51,506 nucleotides of DNA. Source: Desulfovibrionaceae bacterium (GTDB taxonomy: Bacteria; Desulfobacterota; Desulfovibrionia; Desulfovibrionales; Desulfovibrionaceae). The stretch spans positions 1 to 51,506 of the forward strand of contig JAFGBU010000012.1 of NCBI GenBank assembly GCA_016932995.1, given 5' to 3'. Shown here in pieces: positions 1 to 7,740 of this stretch; positions within the stretch are counted from its first letter, which is position 1, and each line of letters starts with the position of its first letter. Both the position numbers and the translations under genes were made by a program. Below the pieces are notes generated by a model, which saw nothing but the letters and a program-made list of their open reading frames with translations, was not told the origin of the DNA and ran no database searches.

Positions 1-381
1 CGGGGGCGGGGGCGGGGGCATTTTTTTCTTGATCCGCACAACGAGCTCGTCGAGCCTTCGGACCTGGTCCTGGCTCAGGTGCTTCTTGAGCTCCCGGGCC
101 GCTGCGTCCAGGGCCAGGTCCAGCTCGGGCTTGACCTTGCCGTGGATGCGCCGGGCGTCGTTCTCCAGGCCCTGCAATATCCGCCGGGCGACGCATTCCT
201 GGTCCTGGTCCAGGTCCAGGCTCCGGCACAGCCTCCAGAACATGATCTCGCGCACGATGGCAGGCGGCCCGGGCCGGTCCAGGAACTCGCGCTTGACCAC
301 CAGGGCGGTCGCGCCCGCGCCGATGATGATCCCGGACAGGAATATGACCGCGATCCCCAGCCAGGCCTTGCGTCTGGTCAT
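1..381 (-). CDS. Membrane-anchored periplasmic CnrX/Spy-like sensor protein (partial, runs off the window)
   Basis: The ATG at 381 opens a frame that is still open at base 1, so the C-terminus is missing (about 127 residues seen). Residues about 6-28 are one hydrophobic segment (AWLGIAVIFLSGIIIGAGAT), an uncleaved N-terminal anchor. The rest is charged and helical with two LTxxQ-like turns (LDLDQDQ, LSQDQVRRLDEL), the pattern of the Spy/CpxP/CnrX metal-resistance or periplasmic sensor fold. It is the third gene after an ECF sigma factor and a small one-TM protein, the order of genes in the CnrYXH type of signalling cassette, so a role as the periplasmic sensor is inferred. No His-rich metal site is visible in the part present. 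The last visible codons encode KKKM followed by a proline run from CGGGGG repeats at 1-18. Family confidence is moderate; the ligand is unknown. Confidence 0.6.
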   Translation of the reverse strand, partial: MTRRKAWLGIAVIFLSGIIIGAGATALVVKREFLDRPGPPAIVREIMFWRLCRSLDLDQDQECVARRILQGLENDARRIHGKVKPELDLALDAAARELKKHLSQDQVRRLDELVVRIKKKMPPPPPP

Positions 382-470
382 CCGATTTTCCCTGCTGGTG
401 TGCTGCCCGCCAGGCGCGCGGCCGGAGCAGGCCCGTATTTCAGCATATCGATGCGCTGGCCCCGCGACAA

Positions 471-767
471 CTAGAAGAGCACGCTCTGGCCGGAAAGGGA
501 CGCGGCCCGGTCAAGGGCCAGGAGCGCCGCGTCCGGGCCGCTCAAAAACAGGGCCACGGTCAGGACCCCGACCGCCAGGGCCATGCCCGCCGCAACCACG
601 GCGCAGGGCCTGAGCAGCCTCCCGAAGCCCTGCTCGGCCGGTTCCTCCGACCTGACCCGGGCCATGGTCTGTGCAACCCACTCCGGCCCGAGCTTCGGGC
701 CCTGCCCATCCCGGTGCGCGCGCACCAGGGCCTGTTCCGCGCGATCGACCTTTTCCCTAAGGTTCAT
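471..767 (-). CDS. Small single-TM protein, probable anti-sigma factor
   Basis: 98 aa: a soluble N-terminal half (residues 1-50, helical, EKVDRAEQALVRAHRD), one TM segment at about 53-76 (AVVAAGMALAVGVLTVALFL), and a short periplasmic tail. Its ATG (765-767) lies inside the end of the sigma-factor gene, an 11-base overlap that suggests translational coupling. Size, topology and position match small CnrY-like anti-sigma factors, which hold an ECF sigma factor at the membrane with a cytoplasmic helix. The HxxxCxxC zinc motif of ZAS anti-sigma factors is absent. The assignment rests mainly on topology and context, since the family is too divergent for sequence recognition by eye. Confidence 0.55.
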   Translation of the reverse strand: MNLREKVDRAEQALVRAHRDGQGPKLGPEWVAQTMARVRSEEPAEQGFGRLLRPCAVVAAGMALAVGVLTVALFLSGPDAALLALDRAASLSGQSVLF

Positions 768-1359
768 CCGAGCCCTCCATGGCTTTGCGAAGCAATCGCC
801 GCAGCATGTTGCGGCCTCTGTGGGACCTGATCTTCACGTTGGCCGCGCTGAGGCCCAACATGGCCCCGGCCTCGGCCGCGGTGTAGCCCTCCAGGTGGGT
901 CAGGGTCAGGACCGTCCTGTCCGTGGGCCCGAGCCTGTCCAGGGCCCAGGCCAGGGCCTCGGCGGCCTCCCTTTTTTCGTTTTCCCGCTCGAACGCGGCC
1001 CTGGCCCTTTGCTCCGAGGCCTCGCGCAGCCAGGACCGCAAGCCTTCGGGCAGGGCGCTCAGCGCGGTCTCGCGGTTCTTGTACCGCGCCCGCCAGTAGT
1101 CGTGGCAGGCCCGGACCGCGATGGCCGCGAGCCAGGGCTCCAGGGGCCGGTCCAGGTCGAACCCGGCCAGGGACCGGAAGGCCCGGACAAAGGTCTCCTG
1201 GGCCACGTCCGGGACCTGGGCCGGGGGCACGTGCCGGGAGGCCAGCCCGGCCACCTTGGCCTTGTATCTGTCAATGATCTCCGAGAAGCGGTCCACGTCG
1301 CCCAGGAGCACGGCCTCGATGGCGGCCCGGTCGCCGCTGTTCCCGGAGCCCTTAACCAT
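757..1359 (-). CDS. ECF-family RNA polymerase sigma factor
   Basis: 200 aa, starting at the ATG 1357-1359 (MVKGSGNSGD); the frame is open further upstream, but that part has no sigma similarity. Region 2 spans about residues 22-92, with FSEIIDRYKAKVAGLASRHV, DVAQETFVRAFR and PWLAAIAVRACHDYWR typical of ECF sigma factors. Region 4 spans about 135-190, with LGPTDRTVLTLTHLEGYTAA followed by GAMLGLSAANVKIRSHRGRN, the DNA-recognition helix. There is no extra C-terminal domain. It directs RNA polymerase core to a specific promoter set when released from its anti-sigma factor, probably the overlapping 98-aa membrane protein, with the Spy/CnrX-like protein as sensor. The regulon is not visible here, and no promoter with an obvious ECF signature was identified upstream. 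Confidence 0.88.
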   Translation of the reverse strand: MVKGSGNSGDRAAIEAVLLGDVDRFSEIIDRYKAKVAGLASRHVPPAQVPDVAQETFVRAFRSLAGFDLDRPLEPWLAAIAVRACHDYWRARYKNRETALSALPEGLRSWLREASEQRARAAFERENEKREAAEALAWALDRLGPTDRTVLTLTHLEGYTAAEAGAMLGLSAANVKIRSHRGRNMLRRLLRKAMEGSDEP

Positions 1360-1422
1360 GTCCGCCGCGCATATGTCTTGGACGCCTCGGGCCGTGCTTG
1401 AAGACACGAAGTTCAGGATTGG

Positions 1423-1464
1423 GCATGGGGGGCCGGCTAAGGCTGAAAACCGGCCCCCGCATGC
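1423..1464 (-). terminator. Strong GC hairpin downstream of the EF-hand gene
   Basis: Arms at 1423-1436 (GCATG then GGGGGCCGG) and 1450-1464 pair over about 14 bp with one bulged base and a 13-base loop. It starts 24 bases beyond the stop of the leftward EF-hand gene, where a transcript end would be expected. There is no T-run after the stem on the minus strand, so it is not a classic intrinsic terminator. It could be a 3'-end stabiliser or a Rho-assisted site. Confidence 0.45.
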
Positions 1465-1487
1465 CGGGCACGCGCCGTTGAAGGCCC

Positions 1488-1952
1488 TCAGACCGCGATG
1501 TTCAACGACTCGTAGGTGTATTGCTCCTCGTCCTCGCCCACGGAGTCGAACAGGCTGCTGAGCAGGGCGTCCAGGTTGTCCTGGTAGGCGCTTACGGCCT
1601 TTTGCTTGCCGAACTCGCCGCCCAGCTCCAGCCCCTCCAGGCCCTCGCCCTCGGCCGTGGGCGGCGGGGGAAGGATGTCCTTCAACCGGTCCTCGTTGTT
1701 CTCGATCCCGGTCTTGAGCTCCTTCTGGCTGAGCAGGCCGTCCTTGTCCGAGTCCATGTCCTGGAAGAGCTCCTCGTCGAACTCGACCTCGTCCGCGCTG
1801 AGCATGCCGTCCCCGTTCTTGTCCAGCCCCTTGATCAGGCGGCCGGACATCTGCTCGGATATCTCCTTGATGTCCGGGGGTTCCTTGTTGATGTTGTTGA
1901 CCTGCATCTGGGAGAAGGTGCCCGCCACGCTGCTGATGCCGCTGATCTCCAT
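1488..1952 (-). CDS. EF-hand calcium-binding protein
   Basis: 154 aa without signal peptide or TM segment. Two adjacent canonical EF-hand loops are visible at about residues 44-55 (DKNGDGMLSADE) and 66-77 (DSDKDGLLSQKE), each with Asp at 1, 3 and 5, Gly at 6, a hydrophobic at 8 and Glu at 12. These should bind Ca2+ as a pair. The N-terminus (MEISGISSVAGTFSQMQVNN) resembles the leader-less starts of small bacterial EF-hand proteins, and the C-terminal third is acidic. A good ribosome site (AAAGGAG) precedes the ATG at 1952. The role is unknown: calcium buffering, signalling or an extracellular partner are all possible. It is transcribed alone, between argC and the ECF cassette. Confidence 0.8.
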   Translation of the reverse strand: MEISGISSVAGTFSQMQVNNINKEPPDIKEISEQMSGRLIKGLDKNGDGMLSADEVEFDEELFQDMDSDKDGLLSQKELKTGIENNEDRLKDILPPPPTAEGEGLEGLELGGEFGKQKAVSAYQDNLDALLSSLFDSVGEDEEQYTYESLNIAV

Positions 1953-2109
1953 AAGCCGTCTCCTTTGGCCCTGGATATCTCCCTCCGCCTGCGCCCGGTT
2001 CGGGCAAGACGACCTCGCCGCAGGGGGACCGGCCCATGCCGGTGGGCCTGGCGGTCCTCCTGTAATGTAATTCGCCGGGGCCGAGGAAAAGGTTACGCGC
2101 CGGGGCCGG

Positions 2110-3165
2110 CTAGGGCATGAGCGGGGCCATGCCCAGGCCCGCGTCCTCGGGCAGGCCGAGCATGTCGTTGGCGTTGGCCAGGGCCTGGCCCGAGGCCCCG
2201 CGGCAGAGGTTGTCGATGGCCGTGACGATGACCAGCCTCTGGGTGCGCGGGTCCGCGGCCAGCCCGATGTCGCAGTACATGGTCCCCCGCACCCAGCGGG
2301 TCTCGGGCAGCGCGCCCTGGGGCAGGACCCGGACCCAGGGCTCGTTCGCGTAGCGCCGCTCGTAGGCCGCGCGGATGTCCTCGGAGTCGGCCCGGACCTT
2401 GAGCCGGGTGTAGATGGTCGAGAGGATGCCCCGGTTGATGGGCAGAAGGTGGGTGTTGAAGGACAGGACCACCTCCCGGCCCGCTATCTTGGAGCACTCC
2501 TGCTCGATCTCCGGGGTGTGCCGGTGCCTGCCCAGGGCGTAGGCCCGAAACGAGTCCTGGACCTCGCAGAAGGCCGTAGCCAGGACCGCCTTGCGGCCCG
2601 CGCCCGTGGTCCCGGACTTGGAGTCCACCACGATGTCCTCGGTGTGCACCAGGCCCTCGGCCAGGGCCGGGTACAGGCCCAGGATGGCCGAGGTCGGGTA
2701 GCAGCCCGGGTTGGCCACCAGCCTGGCGGCCTTGACCTGTTCCCGGTAGAGCTCGGGCAGGCCGTAGACCGCCTCCGGTATCCTCTGCGGGCAGGTGTGC
2801 TCGACCCCGTACCAGGCCTGGTAGACCTTGGGGTCGGTCAGCCTGAAGTCGGCGCTCAGGTCCACGACCCTGAGCCCGGCGTCGAGCAGCTCGTCGGCCA
2901 AGACCATGGCCGTCTTGTGCGGCACGGCCAGAAAGACCAGCTCGCAGGCCGAGGCCAGGTCCCGGGTCTCGGGCCGGGTTATGTCCAGCCGGCCCAGGCT
3001 GGATCCGTTCAGAAAGGGGTAGATCTCGGCCAGGGTCTTGCCCGCGTCCTGGCGCGAGGTGGCCCGGACCAGGTCCAGAAAGGGGTGGCCGGCCAGGAGC
3101 CTGGCCAGCTCCATGCCCGTGTAGCCGGTCACGCCGACGAGCCCGACCGCGGTCTTCTTGGTCAT
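2110..3165 (-). CDS. argC: N-acetyl-gamma-glutamyl-phosphate reductase
   Basis: 351 aa, the usual length. ArgC reduces N-acetylglutamyl phosphate to the semialdehyde with NADPH, the third step of arginine synthesis. The N-terminal Rossmann motif GVTGYTGMELARLL, the catalytic Cys in VANPGCYPTSAILGLYPAL and the conserved GRHRHTPEIEQE stretch are all present. The C-terminus LVIVTAIDNLCRGASGQALANANDMLGL is diagnostic of the family. It is the last gene of a leftward series (cbiR, cobU, DHH, polA, DUF1844, argC) and starts 16 bases after the DUF1844 stop. No other arg gene is nearby. Confidence 0.96.
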   Translation of the reverse strand: MTKKTAVGLVGVTGYTGMELARLLAGHPFLDLVRATSRQDAGKTLAEIYPFLNGSSLGRLDITRPETRDLASACELVFLAVPHKTAMVLADELLDAGLRVVDLSADFRLTDPKVYQAWYGVEHTCPQRIPEAVYGLPELYREQVKAARLVANPGCYPTSAILGLYPALAEGLVHTEDIVVDSKSGTTGAGRKAVLATAFCEVQDSFRAYALGRHRHTPEIEQECSKIAGREVVLSFNTHLLPINRGILSTIYTRLKVRADSEDIRAAYERRYANEPWVRVLPQGALPETRWVRGTMYCDIGLAADPRTQRLVIVTAIDNLCRGASGQALANANDMLGLPEDAGLGMAPLMP

Positions 3166-3181
3166 GCCTGGGCCTCCGGTC

Positions 3182-3481
3182 TCACTTGACCTTGTTCACG
3201 TACTTCATGCGCAGGTTGTAGAGCAGGTCGCAGAGCAGCTTTTTCTCCTCGCTGTTCAGGCCCTTTTCGCACTTGTCCTGGAGCATGCCCAGGATGTCGA
3301 TGGTCTGCTTGGCCAGGTGCGGCCTGGGCTCGATCCTTCCGCTTTCCGGGTCCGGGGTCTCGCCCAGGAGCACCAGGGCCGAGGAGCTCAGGGACAGGAT
3401 GAACGAGGAGAAGGTGACCTCGGGCAGGGGCATGCCCTGCATGGAGTCCTTGCCGCAGGAGCATTTGCTGTCTTGGCTCAT
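3182..3481 (-). CDS. DUF1844 family protein
   Basis: 99 aa from the ATG at 3481, preceded by GAGG about 8 bases upstream; the open frame extends to 3550, but that part lacks family similarity. The core LPEVTFSSFILSLSSSALVLLGETPDPESGR followed by HLAKQTIDILGMLQDKCEKGLNSEEKKLLCDLLYNLRMKYV is the DUF1844 signature (quoted here in pieces, helix after helix). A Cys-rich N-terminus (KCSCGKDSM) could bind metal. The function of the family is not established. It lies 16 bases upstream of argC and 83 bases downstream of polA in the same direction. Confidence 0.85.
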   Translation of the reverse strand: MSQDSKCSCGKDSMQGMPLPEVTFSSFILSLSSSALVLLGETPDPESGRIEPRPHLAKQTIDILGMLQDKCEKGLNSEEKKLLCDLLYNLRMKYVNKVK

Positions 3482-3564
3482 GTCCGCATCCTCATGGTTT
3501 TTTGGCCGCAGGCTCGATCCCTGTCTAACGCACGGCCGCGGGGTTCTCAAGCCCTCATCCGAGC

Positions 3565-6207
3565 TTAGTGCGCCTCGGCCCAGGTCCGGCCCAGGCCCAG
3601 GTCCACCTTGAGCGGCGCCTCGAGCTCGAACACGGACTGCATTATCTGCTTGAGCCGTTCGCCCGCGGCCCGGGCGTTTTTCTCCGGGGCCTCGACCAGC
3701 AGCTCGTCGTGGACCTGGAGTATGAGCCGGGCGGACAGGTCGCGCAGGCCCTGGTCCGCGTGGGCCCTGATCATGGCCGTCTTGATGATGTCCGCGGCGC
3801 TGCCCTGGATGACCGTGTTCACCGCCTGGCGCCTGGCCTGGGAGACCAGCTGCTGGTTGCGGGAGTTGAGTTCGGGCAAGAGCCTGCGCCTGCCGGCCAG
3901 GGTGGTCACGAAGCCCTGGTCCGCGGCCCTGTCCACCAGGGTTTCGTAAAACTCCTTGAGGGTCGAGAGCTTGGCGAAGTAGCGCTCGATGAACTCCTTG
4001 GCCGTGGCCAGGCCGGTCTTGAGCTCGCGGGCCAGCTTCTGCGGGCCCATGCCGTAGATCAGCCCGAAGTTTATGGTCTTTGCGCTGCGGCGCTGGTCCG
4101 GGGTCACCTCCCGGGCGTCGACCTCGAAGAGCAGGGCCGCGGTGCGCGCGTGGATGTCCTCGTCGTTCCGGAAGGCCTCGATCAGGGCCGGGTCCCTTGA
4201 GAAGTGGGCCAGGACCCTGAGCTCGATCTGCGAGTAGTCGGCCGCGGCCAGGAGCATGCCCGGCCCGGCGATGAAGCAGGCCCGCATGCGCGAGCCTTCA
4301 ACCCCCCTGATCGGGATGTTCTGGAGGTTGGGCCCGGAGCTGGACAGCCTGCCCGTGGCCGTGGCCAGCTGGTTGAAATGGGTGTGGACGCGGCCGGTTT
4401 CGTCCACCAGCCTGGGCAGGGGCTCCAGATAGGTGGAGCGCAGCTTCTCCAGCTTGCGGTACTCCAGGATGTGCTCCACGATCGGGTGCTCGGCCGCGAG
4501 CCTCTCCAGGACCTGGTTGGAGGTGGACAGGGCCCCGCCCGGGGTCTTGCCCGCGGGCCTGAGCCCGAGGTCCTTGAACAGGACCTCGGCGGCCTGTTGG
4601 CTGGAGCGGATGTTGAACTCGCGGCCCGCCAGGCCGCAGATCTTGGCCGTGAGCGCCTCGATGTCCCGGCTGACCTCGTCAAGGAACCCGGAAAAGGCCT
4701 TACGGTCCACGCCCACGCCCGCGCTCTCCATGTCCGCGAGCACCGGGATGAGCGGGGTCTCCAGGTCGCGCATGAGTTCGAGCAGCCCGGCGTTCTTGAG
4801 CCTGGGCAGGACCAGGTCCTTGTAGCCCAGGGCGGCGAGCCCGTGGGCCTCGGGGTGCTGCGGCCGTGCGGTCTGGTCCGCGAGCAGGCCCCGGCGCAGG
4901 CGCTCCCAGGAGTAGTTGCGCTCCTCGGGGTCGAGCAGGTAGGCGGCCAGGCCCAGGTCGAACCAGGCCCCAAGGGGCACGGCCCGCCAGCAGGCGTCCC
5001 TGCGCAGCAGCTCGATCACGCTTGGCGCGGCCAAAAGCGAGGCCCGGGACAGGGCCCGGGCCAGGTCCTGCTCGGACCCGGTGAAGCGCCATTCCCGGTC
5101 CCTGAGGCCCAAAAGGAAGAAGCCGTCCATGGGCGCCAGGCCGACCTCGGCCCCGGAGACCTCGGGCAGGTCCCGGACGTCCTTGGCCTCCCGGACCGCG
5201 AGCGGCGCGAGGTCCTTTGGCGGGCCGGGCTCGGCCAGCAGGAGGCCCTGGACCGGGCCGGTCTTGGCCGGGGCTGTCTTGGTCGGGTCTGTTTTGGCCC
5301 GGGTCTTTTCGGCCCTGTCGCGGTCCTCCGGGACCAGCTCGCGCAGCAGGCTGTGGAACTCGTAGGCCTTGAGGAACGCGGCCAGGGCCTCGGGGTCGGC
5401 CGGCCGGACCAGGAAGTCGTCCAGGGACCTGTCGCCGGCGCAGTCGGTCTTGAGCCTGGTCAGCTCGCGGTAGAGGAACACGTTGTCCAGCTCGGGCTCG
5501 ACCTTTTGCCTGAGCCTGTCCGGGAGCTCGTCCGCGCGCTCGCGCAGGGCCTCCAGGCTCGGGAAGTCCTTGAGTATCTTGAGCGCGGTCTTGGCGCCCA
5601 CCCCGGGCACCCCGGGGATGTTGTCCGAGGGGTCCCCGGTCAGGGCCTGGAAGTCCGGCCACTGGCCGGGGCTGATCCCGGTCTCGGCCTCGAAGTCCTC
5701 GATGCCGAGGAGGGTGTCCTTTTTGGTCCCCGGGTCCCAGAGGAACACGTTCTGGTCCAGGCACTGCTTGAGGTCCTTGTCCGAGGCCGCGATGACCACC
5801 GGCCTGCGTCCCTTGAAGGCCCGGCACAGGGCCGCGATCAGGTCGTCGGCCTCCAGGTCCTGGTCCGGGACGCTCAGGCTCAGGCCGAGCAGGGGCACGG
5901 CCCGTTGCAGGGGCTCGATCTGTTGGGCCAGGGGCTCGGGCATCTTGGGCCGCTGGGCCTTGTACTTGTCGTATATCCGGTGCCGGAAGGTCGGGCCTGG
6001 CCCGTCCATGAAGAAGCCCAGGTACTTGGGCCTCTCCTCCCTGAGGATGCGGGTCAGGATGCGCAGGACGATGAAGATGGCGTTGGTCGGGAACCCGTCC
6101 GAGCGCTTGAGGTCGGGATAGGCGTAGAAGCCGCGGTACAGAAACGAGGTCCCGTCCACGAGAAAGACGGGGTCCTGGTCCAGATGGAGTCGTTCCTTGA
6201 GGGACAT
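3565..6207 (-). CDS. polA: DNA polymerase I
   Basis: 880 aa. Residues 1-290 form the 5'-3' flap exonuclease, with LEADDLIAAL, ASDKDLKQ and GDPSDNIPGVPGVGAKTA intact. Residues about 310-500 correspond to the 3'-5' exonuclease fold, but the catalytic DxE of Exo I is replaced by LAP (EVGLAPMDGFF) and no Exo III YxxxD is visible, so proofreading is probably lost. Residues 500-880 form the polymerase, with GPNLQNIP, motif A DYSQIELRVLAH, motif B RRSAKTINFGLIYGM and motif C QVHDELL. It fills gaps in excision repair and removes Okazaki primers. An Ala/Pro/Lys/Thr-rich linker (about 295-315) separates the nuclease from the rest. It starts 26 bases after the DHH gene stop. Confidence 0.97.
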   Translation of the reverse strand: MSLKERLHLDQDPVFLVDGTSFLYRGFYAYPDLKRSDGFPTNAIFIVLRILTRILREERPKYLGFFMDGPGPTFRHRIYDKYKAQRPKMPEPLAQQIEPLQRAVPLLGLSLSVPDQDLEADDLIAALCRAFKGRRPVVIAASDKDLKQCLDQNVFLWDPGTKKDTLLGIEDFEAETGISPGQWPDFQALTGDPSDNIPGVPGVGAKTALKILKDFPSLEALRERADELPDRLRQKVEPELDNVFLYRELTRLKTDCAGDRSLDDFLVRPADPEALAAFLKAYEFHSLLRELVPEDRDRAEKTRAKTDPTKTAPAKTGPVQGLLLAEPGPPKDLAPLAVREAKDVRDLPEVSGAEVGLAPMDGFFLLGLRDREWRFTGSEQDLARALSRASLLAAPSVIELLRRDACWRAVPLGAWFDLGLAAYLLDPEERNYSWERLRRGLLADQTARPQHPEAHGLAALGYKDLVLPRLKNAGLLELMRDLETPLIPVLADMESAGVGVDRKAFSGFLDEVSRDIEALTAKICGLAGREFNIRSSQQAAEVLFKDLGLRPAGKTPGGALSTSNQVLERLAAEHPIVEHILEYRKLEKLRSTYLEPLPRLVDETGRVHTHFNQLATATGRLSSSGPNLQNIPIRGVEGSRMRACFIAGPGMLLAAADYSQIELRVLAHFSRDPALIEAFRNDEDIHARTAALLFEVDAREVTPDQRRSAKTINFGLIYGMGPQKLARELKTGLATAKEFIERYFAKLSTLKEFYETLVDRAADQGFVTTLAGRRRLLPELNSRNQQLVSQARRQAVNTVIQGSAADIIKTAMIRAHADQGLRDLSARLILQVHDELLVEAPEKNARAAGERLKQIMQSVFELEAPLKVDLGLGRTWAEAH

Positions 6208-6233
6208 GACGGATGCGCCCGGTCAGGCCGGCT

Positions 6234-7229
6234 TCAGCCCCTCTTGAAGGTCCATTTTTTGCCCTTGCCGAGCTTTTTGAGCATGAACATCTCGGGGTCG
6301 CTGCCGCTGAGCGCGGACAGGTCCATCTCGGCCCTGGCCGCGGCCTTGTGCCCGCCGGCCGAGCCGAACTCCCCGAACAGGCCGGCCGAGAACTTGCCCA
6401 TGTCCTTGCGCAGGCCGTCGCCCCTCAGGATGACCACCAGCTTGTCGCTGCACTCCCCGGAGACCACGACCCAGGGTATGCCGTGCACGCGCATGAAGAA
6501 GTCGGCCACGATGACCAAGATGTCCGGGTTGTCCACCTTGCCCATGTGCGCGTACAGGCCGTGTCCGATGCGCCGCAGGTTGTAGAAGGCGCGCGAGAAG
6601 TAGCGCATCCAGTCCAGGTGGAACTCGCTGCGGACGATGCGGTTGAGCAGGAGCTGGTCCGCGTGCTTGCTCAGGTACTTGAAGGCGCTTAGGTCCGCGT
6701 CCACGAAGTCCCGCTCGAAGCTTCTGGTGTCCGACTTGATGCCGTAGAGCAGGGCCGTGGCCAGGAGCTTTCCGGGCCTGATCCTGAGGTTGTAGAGGTA
6801 TTCGGTGAGCATGGTCGAGGTCGCCCCGTACTTGGGCCGGATGTCCGTGAACAGGGCCCGGACCGGGCTCTCCTTGATCAGGGGGTGGTGGTCGATGACC
6901 ACGGAGAACTCGAACTGCTCCAGGCTCGGGTGGTGGTGGGGCTGGGAGTCCACCAGGGCGAAGCGGTCGTACTGGGCGATGAGGTTGGGGATGATCCTGC
7001 GCGTGGGGATGCGCAGGTAGCGGATCATGGCCAGGTTGTCGGGCCTCTTGACCTCGTTGATCTGGCCGATGCCTATGTCCAGGACGCGCCTGGTGAATAT
7101 CCTCTTCAGGGCCATGGCCGAGGCCAGGGAGTCGGGGTCGGCGTTTATCACGATCAGCCAGCGCTCGTCCTTGTTCAGGAGCGCGAGCAGCTGCGACAGG
7201 CTGTCGTCGAGCTGTTTGAATATCGCCAT
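6234..7229 (-). CDS. DHH-family phosphoesterase (nanoRNase/pAp phosphatase-like)
   Basis: 331 aa. DHH domain motifs: NADPDSLASA (residues 29-38), Asp94 in ALVDSQPHHH, and DHHP at 113-116. A conserved KSDTRSFERDF lies in the middle, and the DHHA1 substrate-binding motif GSAGGHKAAARAEM is near the C-terminus. These ligate two Mn2+ ions in the NrnA/GdpP/RecJ superfamily. The absence of membrane or nucleic-acid-binding domains makes an NrnA-like short-oligonucleotide or pAp hydrolase the best guess, though some relatives act on other phosphodiesters. The extended C-terminal basic tail (KKLGKGKKWTFKRG) is notable. Start and stop are separated by one base from cobU, so translation is probably coupled. 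Confidence 0.85.
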   Translation of the reverse strand: MAIFKQLDDSLSQLLALLNKDERWLIVINADPDSLASAMALKRIFTRRVLDIGIGQINEVKRPDNLAMIRYLRIPTRRIIPNLIAQYDRFALVDSQPHHHPSLEQFEFSVVIDHHPLIKESPVRALFTDIRPKYGATSTMLTEYLYNLRIRPGKLLATALLYGIKSDTRSFERDFVDADLSAFKYLSKHADQLLLNRIVRSEFHLDWMRYFSRAFYNLRRIGHGLYAHMGKVDNPDILVIVADFFMRVHGIPWVVVSGECSDKLVVILRGDGLRKDMGKFSAGLFGEFGSAGGHKAAARAEMDLSALSGSDPEMFMLKKLGKGKKWTFKRG

Positions 7230-7230
7230 A

Positions 7231-7740
7231 TCAAGCCTTTTTCAGGGCCAGCGGAAGCCCCGCGGCCACGAAGTAGACCGTCCGGGCCAGGTCGGCCACC
7301 TGTTGGTGCAGTTCTCCGAGGGCTTTGACGAATCCCCGGGCCTCCGCCGTTGCCGGCAGAGGGCTGAACCCGATCTCGCAGGACACCAGGATCAATTCCC
7401 CGCCGTCCCAGCCCGACAGGCAGTCGAGCAGGGCCTGGACCATGTCCCGGCCGCAGCCGCTCTCGCGGCAGGCGAAGAGCCAGAAATCAAGGCTGTCGGC
7501 CAGGACGCAGCCGTATTTCTCCTTAGCCTCAATGATCGACCGAGGCAAGTCCAGGCCCACTTCCAGGACCGGGATGTCCGGAGACCTGCGCTCGCGGTGC
7601 TCGAGTATCTGGCGCCTGAAGGGCAGGTCCTTGGCCCGTCCGGTGGCCAGGAGTATCCGCGGGCCCGGGGCCTGGTTCATGAGCCTGAGCCCGAAGGCCG
7701 ACTTGCCCGACTTGTTGCCCCCCAGGATCAGGGTGATCAT
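7231..7740 (-). CDS. cobU: CobU-type adenosylcobinamide kinase / guanylyltransferase
   Basis: 169 aa. P-loop GGNKSGKS (residues 7-14), then ILLATGRAKD, a HRERR stretch holding the guanylylated-His region, ELILVSCEIGFSPLP and the C-terminal LGELHQQVADLARTVYFVAAGLPLALK, all characteristic of CobU/CobP. The enzyme phosphorylates adenosylcobinamide and transfers GMP to give AdoCbi-GDP, the substrate for nucleotide-loop attachment. The P-loop has Asn-Lys where many relatives have Ala-Arg. Its ATG overlaps the cbiR stop (ATGA), which links it to corrinoid salvage. No other cob genes are in the window. Confidence 0.88.
   Translation of the reverse strand: MITLILGGNKSGKSAFGLRLMNQAPGPRILLATGRAKDLPFRRQILEHRERRSPDIPVLEVGLDLPRSIIEAKEKYGCVLADSLDFWLFACRESGCGRDMVQALLDCLSGWDGGELILVSCEIGFSPLPATAEARGFVKALGELHQQVADLARTVYFVAAGLPLALKKA

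Noticed and set aside
1360-2037. Upstream extension of the ECF sigma frame
   Set aside because: The frame is open to 2037, but similarity begins at the ATG 1359 and the extension is Gly/Arg/Gln-rich and lies antisense-like over the EF-hand gene.
4204-6585. A 793-codon open frame on the + strand opposite polA and the DHH gene
   Set aside because: It is antisense to clear polA codons and composed of Gly, Pro, Arg, Val and Gln, as expected for the complement of GC-rich coding DNA; no motif.
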